From Actinomycetota bacterium (lineage in GTDB: Bacteria > Actinomycetota > Actinomycetes > Streptosporangiales > Streptosporangiaceae), in contig DAHVAR010000118.1 of assembly GCA_027314515.1 (NCBI GenBank), forward strand, positions 1-43,190: a stretch of 43,190 nt of DNA, written 5' to 3'. The notes beneath the pieces are model-generated. The model was not told the origin of the DNA. It made no database searches and saw nothing but the letters and a program-made list of their open reading frames with translations. This document shows positions 23,732 to 31,453 of the stretch, in pieces. The position numbers and the translations under genes were made by a program. Position 1 is the stretch's first letter; each line of letters opens with the position of its first letter.

Positions 23732-24786
23732 CAGATCCTCTTTCCGTCAGCCCCGGCGAAAGCCGCGGCGAGCTGCCGTCCGGGTTCCCCGAACCGCGCG
23801 AGCACGCCGGGCACCTCGGGCAATGGCACCCCGGTGACGGCGCGCTCGGCGGCCGCGGTGTCGCCGTTCAGTCCGGGTGCGGTCAGCCATGCCCGATGCA
23901 CCGTGCCTGCTACCACGCTGGCCACCACCTTGGCCGGGCCGGCCTGCGCGGCGACCGTCCACACCCCGGCGCGCACTTTCACCTGGCGGGCGGCCTGCCT
24001 GCTGGCACGCCGCGGCCCATCCAGCCAGTCGGCGCTGGTGAATCGGTCATCGAGGTCGGCCAGGCACAGTTCCTCGGTTGCGGTGAGCTTGCCGGGGGCC
24101 GCATCCAGCCCGAGTGCCTGCGCGTAGGCACGGGTCATGGCTGCCTGGAAGGCGGCCGCATCCACCGGAGTAGGCGCCACGTAGCGGCGCATCAGCCGGA
24201 GCGTCTCGGCCCGCTGCGCCGGGTCGGCCACCGCCAGCACCCTGGTGGCGCGCTCGTGATCGAACCGCTCGATCAGGTTGCCGCAGACGACCACGGCGTC
24301 TTCGATCTGTCCGGCGCCATGCCCGCAGATCTTGCGGTCACCGGCACAGATCTCGCCGTCCTCGTCCAGCCTGGCGGCCACGCCCGCCGACCGGAACGCA
24401 GCCACCGCCGGCGCCAGCAACAGCCGCAGTGCGTCCAGCCGGGCGACGGGAACGGCCGCGGCCGGCAGGCAGATCTGGAAGAACAGTTGCCCGTCGTCCA
24501 GGTACACCGGGCCGCCGCCTACCATCCGCCGGTACACCGGCAGCCCTTCCGCCAGGCAGTAGTCGCGGTCAACCTCGGCCAGGTCACGGTGATAGCCGAC
24601 GCAGACATACGGCGCGGACGGGCGGGCGAAGGACAGCGTGGCAGGCTGGCCGCCGCTGACCCCGTAGCTGACGGCATGCCAGAGCGTCTGCGAGCGCAGC
24701 GGCGTGACCTGCCCGAAGTCGATCACCCGCAGCAGGCCGACGCTGGCCGGCGTGGCAGGCGCCGCGGCGCCCCGGCCGCTAGTCAC
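23731..24786 (-). CDS. Second lipoate ligase / octanoyltransferase-like protein
   Basis: The start is placed at GTG 24786, which overlaps the upstream stop by 8 bp; a later in-frame GTG (MIDFGQVTP) is the alternative. The 351-aa protein has the ligase fold motifs LSFARPSAPYVCVGYHRDLAEV, YRRMVGGGPVYLDDGQLFFQ and GDRKICGHGAGQIEDAVVVCG, the last with the conserved lysine. A long C-terminal part follows (LGLDAAPGKLTATEELCLAD). The RMVGGGPVYLD motif suggests an acyl-adenylate or octanoyl-transfer activity. It is distinct from the ligase at 21.1-22.2 kb, so the operon has two acyl-loading enzymes for three carriers. Confidence 0.78.
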   Translation of the reverse strand: MTSGRGAAAPATPASVGLLRVIDFGQVTPLRSQTLWHAVSYGVSGGQPATLSFARPSAPYVCVGYHRDLAEVDRDYCLAEGLPVYRRMVGGGPVYLDDGQLFFQICLPAAAVPVARLDALRLLLAPAVAAFRSAGVAARLDEDGEICAGDRKICGHGAGQIEDAVVVCGNLIERFDHERATRVLAVADPAQRAETLRLMRRYVAPTPVDAAAFQAAMTRAYAQALGLDAAPGKLTATEELCLADLDDRFTSADWLDGPRRASRQAARQVKVRAGVWTVAAQAGPAKVVASVVAGTVHRAWLTAPGLNGDTAAAERAVTGVPLPEVPGVLARFGEPGRQLAAAFAGADGKRI

Positions 24787-26089
24787 CGGCGGGGGCAAGG
24801 CCCATGGCCTGGTCGATGAGCTCGATGATGTCGCGGACGAGCACGTGGTCGTTGCCGGTCGACTTGGCCGCGTCCTCGAACCGCGACACCTCGTAGGGGC
24901 AGCAAACCACGAGCATGTCCGCGCCGGTCTGGCTGGCCTCGCGAACCCGCCGCTCGGATAGCCGCTCGGAAGTCTTGTCGCGGGTGAACCCGTCCAGCCA
25001 CATGCCGCCGCCACCACCGCCGCAGCAGTAGGCGTTCACGCCGCAGCGGCCCATCTCCACCAGTTCCACGCCCGGGATGGCCCTGATCAGGGTGCGCGGC
25101 GCGTCGTACTCGCCGTTATGCCGGCCCAGGTAGCACGGGTCGTGGAAGGTCACCTTCAGATCGAGCGGCCGCACCCAGCTGATCTGGTCCGCCAGCGGCG
25201 CAAGCAACTGGGTGTAGTGCAGGGCCTCGAACGTGTGGCCGCGCTTGGGGTACTCCTTCACCAGCGCATTGAAAGCATGCGGATCCGGGGTGACGATGCG
25301 GGCGAACTCATACCTGGCCAGGGTGGCCGTCACGTCCTCGACGAGCGCGTCGAACAGCCCCTTCTCGCCCGCGAGCCGCTGGGAGTCGCCAAGGGTCTTC
25401 TCCTCGTGGCCGAGGATTGCCCAGTCGATGCCAAGCGCGGTGGCGACCCTGGCGAAGGCCCTGGCCGCGTCCTGCCCGCGCGGATGGTAGCTCCAGTAGT
25501 CCTCGACATAGAACAGCACGTCGACGGGCGACGGGTCGGTCGGCAGGATGCGCACGGGTACCCCGGCGGAACGAGTCCACTGGGCGCGCCGGCGCGGGTT
25601 TTCCCCCAGCGCGTTGCCGTAGCGGAAGGTCTTCTCAAACACGTCCTGCAGTTCGCCGGGCACCTCGCGGCCGCCGGTCAGCGCCGCCTCCCTGACGGTC
25701 GGCATGATCTGGATCATGTCGACCTCCTTGGGGCAGACCCGCAGGCAGTTGCCGCAGGTGGTGCAGAGCCACAGGTCCGCGTCGGCCAGCAGGTCGGTGC
25801 CCGTCTGGACCTTGCGGTGGAGTTTGCGCGGGGCGTAGTCACCGACCACGTCCACCGGGCAGACCGGGACGCACTTACCGCAGCCGTAGCACCACTCAAG
25901 CGACTCGGCCCCGGGCAGCGCGCTGATCGCCTCGAAGGCGTCCGGCCCGGTGCGCGTCAGCACGCGGGGCTCGAACATCCGGTTCCACATGGCCGGCAGC
26001 TCGACCTCGCGGCCGGAGATGGTGGAGGCGACAGTTGCCGTCTGCTTCTCGACGGCCTGCGGCGGTACCTTCCGCCCTCCGATCGGCAT
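24779..26089 (-). CDS. shdrB3: Fused sHdrC2-B2 subunit (sHdrB3 type)
   Basis: ATG 26089 (MPIGGRK) was chosen because it lies 4 bp after the preceding stop with GAGG in range. The 436-aa protein joins an HdrC-like ferredoxin domain to an HdrB-like CCG domain. The ferredoxin clusters are C67-C70-C73-C77 and C109-C112-C115-C119. The C-terminal region has FHDPCYLGRHNGEYDAPR and AYCCGGGGGGMW with a later VVCCPYE. The first CCG module has no matching cysteines (EEKTLGDSQRLAGEKGLF). Such fusions replace separate C2 and B2 subunits in the sHdr variant linked to EtfAB. Its layout also resembles the soluble half of the membrane oxidoreductase at 16.0-18.2 kb. Confidence 0.85.
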   Translation of the reverse strand: MPIGGRKVPPQAVEKQTATVASTISGREVELPAMWNRMFEPRVLTRTGPDAFEAISALPGAESLEWCYGCGKCVPVCPVDVVGDYAPRKLHRKVQTGTDLLADADLWLCTTCGNCLRVCPKEVDMIQIMPTVREAALTGGREVPGELQDVFEKTFRYGNALGENPRRRAQWTRSAGVPVRILPTDPSPVDVLFYVEDYWSYHPRGQDAARAFARVATALGIDWAILGHEEKTLGDSQRLAGEKGLFDALVEDVTATLARYEFARIVTPDPHAFNALVKEYPKRGHTFEALHYTQLLAPLADQISWVRPLDLKVTFHDPCYLGRHNGEYDAPRTLIRAIPGVELVEMGRCGVNAYCCGGGGGGMWLDGFTRDKTSERLSERRVREASQTGADMLVVCCPYEVSRFEDAAKSTGNDHVLVRDIIELIDQAMGLAPAGD

Positions 26090-26093
26090 CTGT

Positions 26094-26825
26094 TCAGACC
26101 TCCAGGTGGTAGACGCCAAGCAGGCGGCGGATCAGGGCGGGCAGCGGCGGCACCAGCCGGGTGAATTCCTGCGTCATGCGCATCCGCAGCACGGTGGACA
26201 TGTACACGCCGTACACCGCTGCGAGAAACACATCGGTGCCGAACAGCCCCGGCCCGGCGCCGGTGAAGCCGGCCGCCTTGCCGGTCTCGTCGACGAACGC
26301 GGTGGCCCGCCCGACCGTCAGGTACATGCCACCGCCGCTGGCGCCCTCGGTCAGGTCGATGTCGTCGGTGGTGACCAGGCGCAACGCCCCGGTCTCGGTG
26401 GACGGGTCCCACATCCACCGGGTCCACAGCCAGTACTGGCCGGGCTCGGTGAAGTGCAGCAGTTCGCTGGCCAGCTCGTAGCTGCTGCCCGGCAGGCCGG
26501 CAGCGAACTCGCCGAACCGGTCGAAGCGCCCGATCACCGGCTCGCCGGGATCGAGCAGGCCGGCGATGGCAGCGCCGAGTCGCTCCGGGCCGGCTTGCGC
26601 GAGTATCTCGTCAGCGCGGCGGCGGGTGGCGAACACCCATCGCAGCACCTGGCGCAGGGCCGCGCTGTCCGGCCGCTGCGCGCCCGGCGTCAGCAGTTCC
26701 CGCAACGCCAGCGACTTGCGGTCCAGGTCGCTGGCTATCGCGGCGAGATCGGCAGCGCTGACCCGGCTCGCGATCTCGCGCTGGAATTCCTGAGCGCTAA
26801 GAGTGTCGACGACGGCCCCTGTCAT
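26094..26825 (-). CDS. shdrH: sHdr-associated conserved protein (sHdrH / 'hyp')
   Basis: The 243-aa protein starts at ATG 26825, 14 bp after the shdrA stop. It lies exactly where sHdr operons carry the conserved protein of unknown function between shdrA and the C2/B2 genes. The sequence is mostly helical in its first 120 residues (FQREIASRVSAADLAAIASD). A mixed region follows with YWLWTRWMWDPSTETGALRL and GMYLTVGRATAFVDETG, then a basic tail. There are no cysteines or recognisable cofactor motifs, so a structural role in the complex is more likely than catalysis. The assignment rests mainly on synteny. Confidence 0.7.
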   Translation of the reverse strand: MTGAVVDTLSAQEFQREIASRVSAADLAAIASDLDRKSLALRELLTPGAQRPDSAALRQVLRWVFATRRRADEILAQAGPERLGAAIAGLLDPGEPVIGRFDRFGEFAAGLPGSSYELASELLHFTEPGQYWLWTRWMWDPSTETGALRLVTTDDIDLTEGASGGGMYLTVGRATAFVDETGKAAGFTGAGPGLFGTDVFLAAVYGVYMSTVLRMRMTQEFTRLVPPLPALIRRLLGVYHLEV

Positions 26826-26839
26826 TGGTGCCAACCCGG

Positions 26840-27904
26840 TCAGTCCGCGCTCACGGCGGCGCGGCGCCGCAGGAAGCCGACCGCCTTCATCGCCGCGCCC
26901 GCCGCCGAGGACACGGTGTCCTCCAGGTCGGCCGGGCCGAGTGCCGCCCCGCACGCGAAGATGCCCGCACGGCTGGTCGATACCGTGTCGAGCGGGCCGC
27001 CCACGGCATGGATGAAGCCGTACTTGTTCTGGGCAACGCCGAGCACCCTGGCCATCTGCTTGGTGCCGGCCGACGGCTCCATCCCGACCGACAGCACAAC
27101 CAGGTCCATCTCGAGTTCCATCGGGCGGCCCATGGTCGTGTCCTCACCGCGCACCAGCAGGCGGTCGCCCTTGGCGATGACCTCGGTGATCATTCCCTTG
27201 ACGTACTGGACGTGGTGCTTCTCCTGGGCGGGCCAGTAGATCTCGTTCTCCCAGTAGCCGTACATCCGCATGTCGATGTAGAAGATGTAGACCTTGGAAC
27301 CGGGGAGCAGCTGACGGATCTCGATGGCCTCCTTGGAGGCGACTCCGCAGCATACCTTGGAGCAGTACTCGTTCCCGATGTGGCGATCCCGGCTGCCGAC
27401 GCACTGGATGAAGCAGACCCGCTCCGGCGGCTGGCCGTTCGACGGGCGCACCACCTGGTGCTGCGACAGCATGGACTCCAGATCCGGCAAAGTGACGACG
27501 TCGGGGTACTCGTAGTACCCGTAAAGCTGCGTTTCCCGGCCGGGGTCGAAGTGGGTGAAGCCGGTCGCGAGCACTATCGCGCCGCACTCCACCAGTTGGT
27601 CGCCGGCCGGGCCGCGCACGGTGAGCGTGTACGCGCCCGGCTCGCCGGACAGCGCCGTGACCACCGAGCCGAGCCGCACGTCGGCGTCCGGATGGCTGGT
27701 CACGGCCTCGATCATCCGCTCGATCTGGGGGCGGGCCGGCTCGCCGTGCGGGGTCAGGCCTGCGTAGTTCTCCGCGATCGGAGTACCGCCCAGGAAGTCG
27801 CGCTGCTCGATGAGCACGACCTTGCCGCCTATCTCCGTGATGGCGTCGGCCGCGCGGAGGCCGCCGGGTCCGCCGCCGATGACGGCTACCGTGTCTGCGG
27901 ACAT
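26840..27904 (-). CDS. shdrA: sHdrA, FAD and Fe-S subunit of the sulfur-oxidising heterodisulfide reductase-like complex
   Basis: The 354-aa flavoprotein begins TVAVIGGGPGGLRAADAITE, a Rossmann FAD-binding motif, and ends with GIFACGAALGPADLEDTVSS, the second FAD-contact motif. C168, C181, C185 and C186 in CVGSRDRHIGNEYCSKVCCG form the HdrA-type iron-sulfur site. The length is that of the short sHdrA of sulfur oxidisers rather than the longer methanogen HdrA. GAGGGG precedes ATG 27904. sHdrA is thought to be the flavin hub through which electrons from bound sulfur pass between the B/C subunits. The flanking shdrB1 and shdrH genes confirm the context. Confidence 0.93.
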   Translation of the reverse strand: MSADTVAVIGGGPGGLRAADAITEIGGKVVLIEQRDFLGGTPIAENYAGLTPHGEPARPQIERMIEAVTSHPDADVRLGSVVTALSGEPGAYTLTVRGPAGDQLVECGAIVLATGFTHFDPGRETQLYGYYEYPDVVTLPDLESMLSQHQVVRPSNGQPPERVCFIQCVGSRDRHIGNEYCSKVCCGVASKEAIEIRQLLPGSKVYIFYIDMRMYGYWENEIYWPAQEKHHVQYVKGMITEVIAKGDRLLVRGEDTTMGRPMELEMDLVVLSVGMEPSAGTKQMARVLGVAQNKYGFIHAVGGPLDTVSTSRAGIFACGAALGPADLEDTVSSAAGAAMKAVGFLRRRAAVSAD

Positions 27905-27949
27905 TCGTTCCCCTCAAATATCGTGAGCTGCTGGTTCGTCCTGGACGGC

Positions 27950-29140
27950 TCAGCTGTCGACGTCATCCCAGTCGAGGAATTGCTTCTCGCCTCTTTCAAG
28001 GCGCTTGAGGTCGGCCTGGAATTCGGCCCATGCCTGCTCCCAGTCGATGCCCATCTTTTCCAGCACCGGCCGGTAATCCGCTGAGTGCCAGTGCAGCTGG
28101 CAGACCTTGTACGGGTGGGCGCCCATGGCCAGCGCGGCGAACTGGGCTTCGCTCATCACGCCGACCCCGACGTTACGGTCGTGCGCACGGGCAGCGAACT
28201 GGCTCTTGTCGAGGGTGGTGACGCAGCCGGTGTCGTGCGTGAGGACGACGTCCGGGTCTGCCTCCTCCTTCATTACCTCGATCTTCCGCAGGGTGGCGAA
28301 TGACCTGGTGAAGTCGCGCTGGACCAGGATGTGCCGGAAGCCGAAGCCGCAGCAGTCGAACCAGGTGGAGTAGTTGCGCACGTCCGCGCCGAGGGCCTGG
28401 GCCAGCCCGGTCACCACGGCGGTGCGCTGGCCGCCGTAGACGTCGGGGTCGTAGATGGCGTCGCCCTCGACCAGCTTGTAGTAGTGGCACGCGGGGTGGA
28501 CGGTGACCTTCACCTGGGATACGTCGCGCACCTGCCGGGCCGCGATCTCGTGCCGCAGGGCGTAGAACCACTCGGAGTAGTGGACGATCTCCTCCGGCAG
28601 TACCAGCTGCTTGCCGAGCTTGGCCATGATCTCCCGTACCTCCGCCCGCAGCTCGGGATGGCGGATCAGTTCCTCCCGCACCTCCTTGTAGTGCCCGTAG
28701 GAGGTGCCGCAGTGGATGAGCGGGAAGAAGCCGGTCTCATTGGCTGCCGCGAAGTTCCGCACCGCCACCGCGGCCTGGGCGGCGGTGTTGGAGGTGGCGC
28801 TGGCGTAGTAGTTCCAGGCGGTGCAGCTGGTCTGGTCCTTCGGGTCGTGGTAGTCGTAGCCGAGCTTGCGCATTACCCAGAAGATCGAGGTGGAGTAGCC
28901 GGGAATGTGGCCGCACTGGCCGCACGACTTGTGGTGCCACAGGTGCGCCTTCTGGATCCGCTTGTCCCGGCCGTACTTGGTGGGCACCGTGACCACGTCG
29001 CGGTCGATCTTCTGCACCACCAGCTCGCCGCGGGCCTCCAGGTCCAGCAGCTCGGCTCGCGGGTCCGCAAGGGCCCGGCGATCCTCGCCGCGGTCGAAAT
29101 GCTCCTTCTTGCGCTTGAGCGCCTCGATAGGGATGGTCAC
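27950..29140 (-). CDS. shdrB1: sHdrB1, CCG-domain catalytic subunit
   Basis: The start is GTG 29140, overlapping the shdrC1 stop as GTGA; the open frame upstream lies on top of shdrC1 and is not used. The 396-aa protein carries two cysteine-rich CCG-type modules. The first has C73GQC76, C106 and IHC144GTSYGHYK. The second has HPACHYYK, FDCCGFGFR and THDTGC. In HdrB these modules hold the non-cubane [4Fe-4S] clusters that split or form disulfides; in sHdr they are believed to act on protein-bound sulfur. The many His and Trp residues near the clusters (HLWHHKSC, VHYSEWFY) are seen in the sequence but unassigned. Confidence 0.92.
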   Translation of the reverse strand: MTIPIEALKRKKEHFDRGEDRRALADPRAELLDLEARGELVVQKIDRDVVTVPTKYGRDKRIQKAHLWHHKSCGQCGHIPGYSTSIFWVMRKLGYDYHDPKDQTSCTAWNYYASATSNTAAQAAVAVRNFAAANETGFFPLIHCGTSYGHYKEVREELIRHPELRAEVREIMAKLGKQLVLPEEIVHYSEWFYALRHEIAARQVRDVSQVKVTVHPACHYYKLVEGDAIYDPDVYGGQRTAVVTGLAQALGADVRNYSTWFDCCGFGFRHILVQRDFTRSFATLRKIEVMKEEADPDVVLTHDTGCVTTLDKSQFAARAHDRNVGVGVMSEAQFAALAMGAHPYKVCQLHWHSADYRPVLEKMGIDWEQAWAEFQADLKRLERGEKQFLDWDDVDS

Positions 29141-29865
29141 AGCTCGATCCCTTCGTCTTCCAGTCGTTCCTCCATCAGTTCCTGGAGGATGGCATGCAGG
29201 CTGGCGTCGACTTCGGCGATCATGTCGAGCGAGCCGGTGTGCAGCCAGATCAGGTAGAGCTCGATGAGAGTCCGGTCGCTGACGGCCCAGCCGGTGGTGG
29301 TGGTGTGCAGCGTCTCGGGGGGCAGCGCCCGCCGCCAGAGGTCCAGGTTGGCGGATACGTCGCCGGTTTCCGGGCCCCAGTCGGGGAACGCGTCTGGCTG
29401 GAGCATGTCCGGCGACACCTGGGTTCCGGTGGACATGATCTTGTAGATGATCCGGGAGTAGCCCGCGAGTGCTTCCCTCGCGGAGGCCAGGCCGTTGCTG
29501 ACGGCCACCTCCCGCATGATCGTGATGATGCCGCCGGGGTTGTTGCCGCGCGGGCAGCGCAGGCAGGAGAAGCACTGGGAGCATTCCCAGATGTCCTCCT
29601 GCATCTGCTGGTAGATGAGCTCGACGTCCTCCCTGGCCGCCGCCTGGGCGATCCGGCGCGGGCTGAAGTCGTAGAACCGGGCCGACGGGCAGGCGGCCAC
29701 GCAGATGCCGCACTCGTAACAGCCGTAGAGGTAGTCGCCGAACCGCAGGTCACTCTTGACCAGGTCGAACAGCCTGGCCTTCTCCTCATACGGCACATCG
29801 GCATACCCGGCTACCTGCGGAGCCTTGTAGTGCGCGTCCGGCTTGGCGGCGTCGGTAGTGGTCAT
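29137..29865 (-). CDS. shdrC1: sHdrC1, ferredoxin-like subunit
   Basis: The 242-aa protein has a first cluster motif CYECGICVAACP (C49, C52, C55, C59). The second, CSQCFSCLRCP, places C95, C98, C101 and C104 two residues apart, one shorter than the usual CxxCxxCxxxCP. After these comes a helical C-terminal domain (TLIELYLIWLHTGSLDMIAE) typical of sHdrC1. It would relay electrons between HdrB1 and HdrA. ATG 29865 lies 9 bp after the dsrE stop, and the end overlaps shdrB1 by 4 bp. The gene order dsrE-C1-B1-A-H matches known sHdr operons. Confidence 0.92.
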   Translation of the reverse strand: MTTTDAAKPDAHYKAPQVAGYADVPYEEKARLFDLVKSDLRFGDYLYGCYECGICVAACPSARFYDFSPRRIAQAAAREDVELIYQQMQEDIWECSQCFSCLRCPRGNNPGGIITIMREVAVSNGLASAREALAGYSRIIYKIMSTGTQVSPDMLQPDAFPDWGPETGDVSANLDLWRRALPPETLHTTTTGWAVSDRTLIELYLIWLHTGSLDMIAEVDASLHAILQELMEERLEDEGIEL

Positions 29866-29874
29866 CGCGGGCGC

Positions 29875-30258
29875 CTAGAAGCTGATGACTGCGTCGGCGT
29901 TGATGGCCAGGTCGTTGAAGGCGGCTCCGCCGATCATCTCGACCCCGTCGATAAGCTCGTCGATCCGCAGATCATTCAGGTCGAGCGACGGCTGGCAGAT
30001 GAGCAGCCGCACCCCCAGGCTGGTCGCCTGGTCGATGAAGTAGCGCAGCGGCTGCCCCACCTCTCCCTTCGGGCCGATCTTGTCCACGATGTCCTTGCGC
30101 AGCAGCGTCGGCCCGTACATCGTGAAGTAGATCATGACCTCGCACTCCATCGCCGCCGCCGAGGCCGCGAGGAAGAACGGGGTAGCCGACCTGCCAGGGT
30201 CGCTGATCCCGTGGGTGTGCACGTAGAGGATCTTGGAATCGAAGTCTCCGGACCACAT
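29875..30258 (-). CDS. DsrE-family sulfurtransferase (DsrE3-like)
   Basis: The 127-aa protein has the DsrE fold pattern: KILYVHTHGISDPGRSATPF, then a long helix, CEVMIYFTMYGPTLLRK, and the reactive site GVRLLICQPSLDLNDL with Cys88 as the likely persulfide carrier. The last strand is AINADAVISF. In sHdr operons a dsrE gene next to tusA is standard; the pair is thought to relay sulfane sulfur toward the oxidising complex. It lies 8 bp downstream of tusA and 9 bp upstream of shdrC1. It is clearly different from the larger DsrE2-like protein at the operon's end. Confidence 0.9.
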   Translation of the reverse strand: MWSGDFDSKILYVHTHGISDPGRSATPFFLAASAAAMECEVMIYFTMYGPTLLRKDIVDKIGPKGEVGQPLRYFIDQATSLGVRLLICQPSLDLNDLRIDELIDGVEMIGGAAFNDLAINADAVISF

Positions 30259-30266
30259 CGTCCCGC

Positions 30267-30515
30267 CTACCTCGTCCGCCGGATCAGGACGTGGAACACG
30301 TCGCCTTCCCTGGCGATGCCGAGCAGTTCGTTGCCGGTGCGGCCGGTCCAGGCCTTCATGTCCGGCTCGACTCCGGGGTCGGTAGCCAGCAGTTCGAGAA
30401 CCTGACCCGCCTCGATCTTCTTGATCGCCTGCGAAGTCTTGACCACCGGCAACGGGCAGGCCATCCCGGTACAGTCGAGTACCTGGTCAGCCACTGGAAC
30501 GGGCGCGTCGGACAC
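30267..30515 (-). CDS. tusA: TusA sulfur-carrier protein
   Basis: The 82-aa protein has DQVLDCTGMACPLPVVKTSQ: Cys20 in the CPxP motif is the persulfide-carrying residue of TusA, and the C-terminal part (GDVFHVLIRRTR) completes the two-layer fold. The start is GTG 30515, with AAGGGGAT about 7 bases ahead; the frame upstream overlaps the promoter. TusA takes persulfide from rhodanese-type or other donors and hands it to DsrE or sHdr partners in the cytoplasm. As the first gene of the 17-kb operon it lies just below the best promoter candidate in this region. Confidence 0.95.
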   Translation of the reverse strand: MSDAPVPVADQVLDCTGMACPLPVVKTSQAIKKIEAGQVLELLATDPGVEPDMKAWTGRTGNELLGIAREGDVFHVLIRRTR

Positions 30516-30564
30516 GGGATCCCCTTCGGGGTAGGCTCGGTGAGACGTAGGACACATTCGAGAT

Positions 30565-30606
30565 TGCACATATGCTTATATCTGACGCCTGGGTTTGTCC
30601 AGTGTT
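30565..30606 (-). promoter_or_regulatory. Candidate promoter and ArsR operator of the sulfur operon
   Basis: On the - strand a TATAAG -10 (plus-strand cttata, 30575-30580) lies about 15 bases after TGGACA. It would start transcription some 50 bases before tusA. The AT-rich dyad ATATGCTTATAT (30570-30581) covers the -10 and resembles the ATA-rich sites bound by ArsR/SmtB repressors; two such repressor genes follow within 1.3 kb. The same region must also serve the divergent Cys-rich gene at 30637. Confidence 0.5.
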
Positions 30607-30636
30607 ACGCCGAGATTAGTTTGGCAGGCGACTAGC

Positions 30637-30996
30637 GTGACGATCCACGACGTCAGGTGCGACGGGTGCGGCAGCTTCCTGGCAGGGCCAGCCGCCGGAG
30701 TCCGGTTCGTCTTTCACCCCGGCGTTCCCGACCTGCGTGACGACTCCGGCCTGACCTGCTCAGCCTGCTGGGATCGGCTGACCGGGCACCTTGTCCTGGC
30801 CGCCACCGGCCGCTGCGCCGCCTGCGGCGCCCCGGCCAGCCGGGGGGAGAGCCTGCACCTTCGCAGCTTCACTGACCACCAATCGTGGCGGCTCTGCGCG
30901 AGCGATGCGGTCGGCTTCCTCAATTCGCTGCGGACTGTGCAGCCCAAGCTGGACCTGGCGACGTTCCGGTTCCCCGGCACGCCGGGCGGCGCCTGA
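30637..30996 (+). CDS. Cys-rich putative zinc-binding protein divergent from the sulfur operon
   Basis: The 119-aa product carries CDGCGSFL (residues 8-15), CSACWDRL (~42-49) and CAACGAPASRGESLHLRSF (~62-80), with a later LCASDAV. These are three CxxC pairs plus single Cys and His residues, enough for two zinc or iron sites. No known enzyme domain is visible. GTG 30637 is chosen because the protein-like sequence begins there; no strong ribosome site is seen, so it may be translated from a near-leaderless message. It shares its promoter region with tusA, which suggests co-regulation with sulfur oxidation. Function unknown. Confidence 0.6.
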   Translation: MTIHDVRCDGCGSFLAGPAAGVRFVFHPGVPDLRDDSGLTCSACWDRLTGHLVLAATGRCAACGAPASRGESLHLRSFTDHQSWRLCASDAVGFLNSLRTVQPKLDLATFRFPGTPGGA

Positions 30997-31036
30997 CAAC
31001 AGGGGTCTGCCGGCCTGGGCGGGGGTCAGCCGGGGG

Positions 31037-31360
31037 TCAGCCGGCCAGCGAGCGCCGGGTGCCGGCCTGCTCGTGCATGAACTCGCAGAGCAGATCGACC
31101 GCCTGGACGATCTTCATGCTGGTGAGCGAGTACTCGACGTTGACGCCGGAGCGGCGGGCAGCCACGATGCCCCGGTCCCGCAGGATGGCAAGGTGCTGAC
31201 TGGCGTTCGCCTGGGAGACTCCGAGCGCGGCGACCAGTTCGCCCACAGTGCGCGGGCCGTCCCGCAGTTCGTTAATGATCTGCAGCCGCTTGCCGTCCGC
31301 GATGGCTTTGCACACGCGAGCATGCAGCTCCGAAATCTCCGCTGCGTCAACGCGGGCCAC
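31037..31360 (-). CDS. ArsR-family repressor with two candidate redox cysteines
   Basis: The 107-aa winged-helix protein has RVCKAIADGKRLQIINELRD, then the recognition helix VSQANASQHLAILRDRG and the wing VNVEYSLT. Cys17 lies in the first helix and Cys92 (DLLCEFMHEQ) in the last. In ArsR dimers these helices pack together, so the pair could form a disulfide or polysulfide bridge on oxidation, as in sulfur-responsive ArsR members, although the positions differ from the BigR/SqrR pair I remember. No ELCVCDL-type metal site is present. It is near the sulfur operon and faces the Cys-rich gene. The start is GTG 31360. Confidence 0.87.
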   Translation of the reverse strand: MARVDAAEISELHARVCKAIADGKRLQIINELRDGPRTVGELVAALGVSQANASQHLAILRDRGIVAARRSGVNVEYSLTSMKIVQAVDLLCEFMHEQAGTRRSLAG

Positions 31361-31453
31361 TGCGGTGCGTGTCCTTTCGGTAGAAATGCCTGATCAAGTC
31401 TAGCAACGGGCGGCAGCGAGCAATTGCCGGCCGATGGCCGGCGCGGCCGGGCG

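Noticed and set aside
27950-29713. Extending shdrB1 upstream to a 587-codon protein
   Set aside because: The extension lies wholly within shdrC1 in another frame and is Arg/His-rich; GTG 29140 overlapping the shdrC1 stop is the natural start.
24779-29865. Methanogen-type HdrABC
   Set aside because: HdrA is short, and tusA, dsrE and lbpA neighbours mark the sulfur-oxidising sHdr type; no methanogenesis or MvhD-like gene is present.
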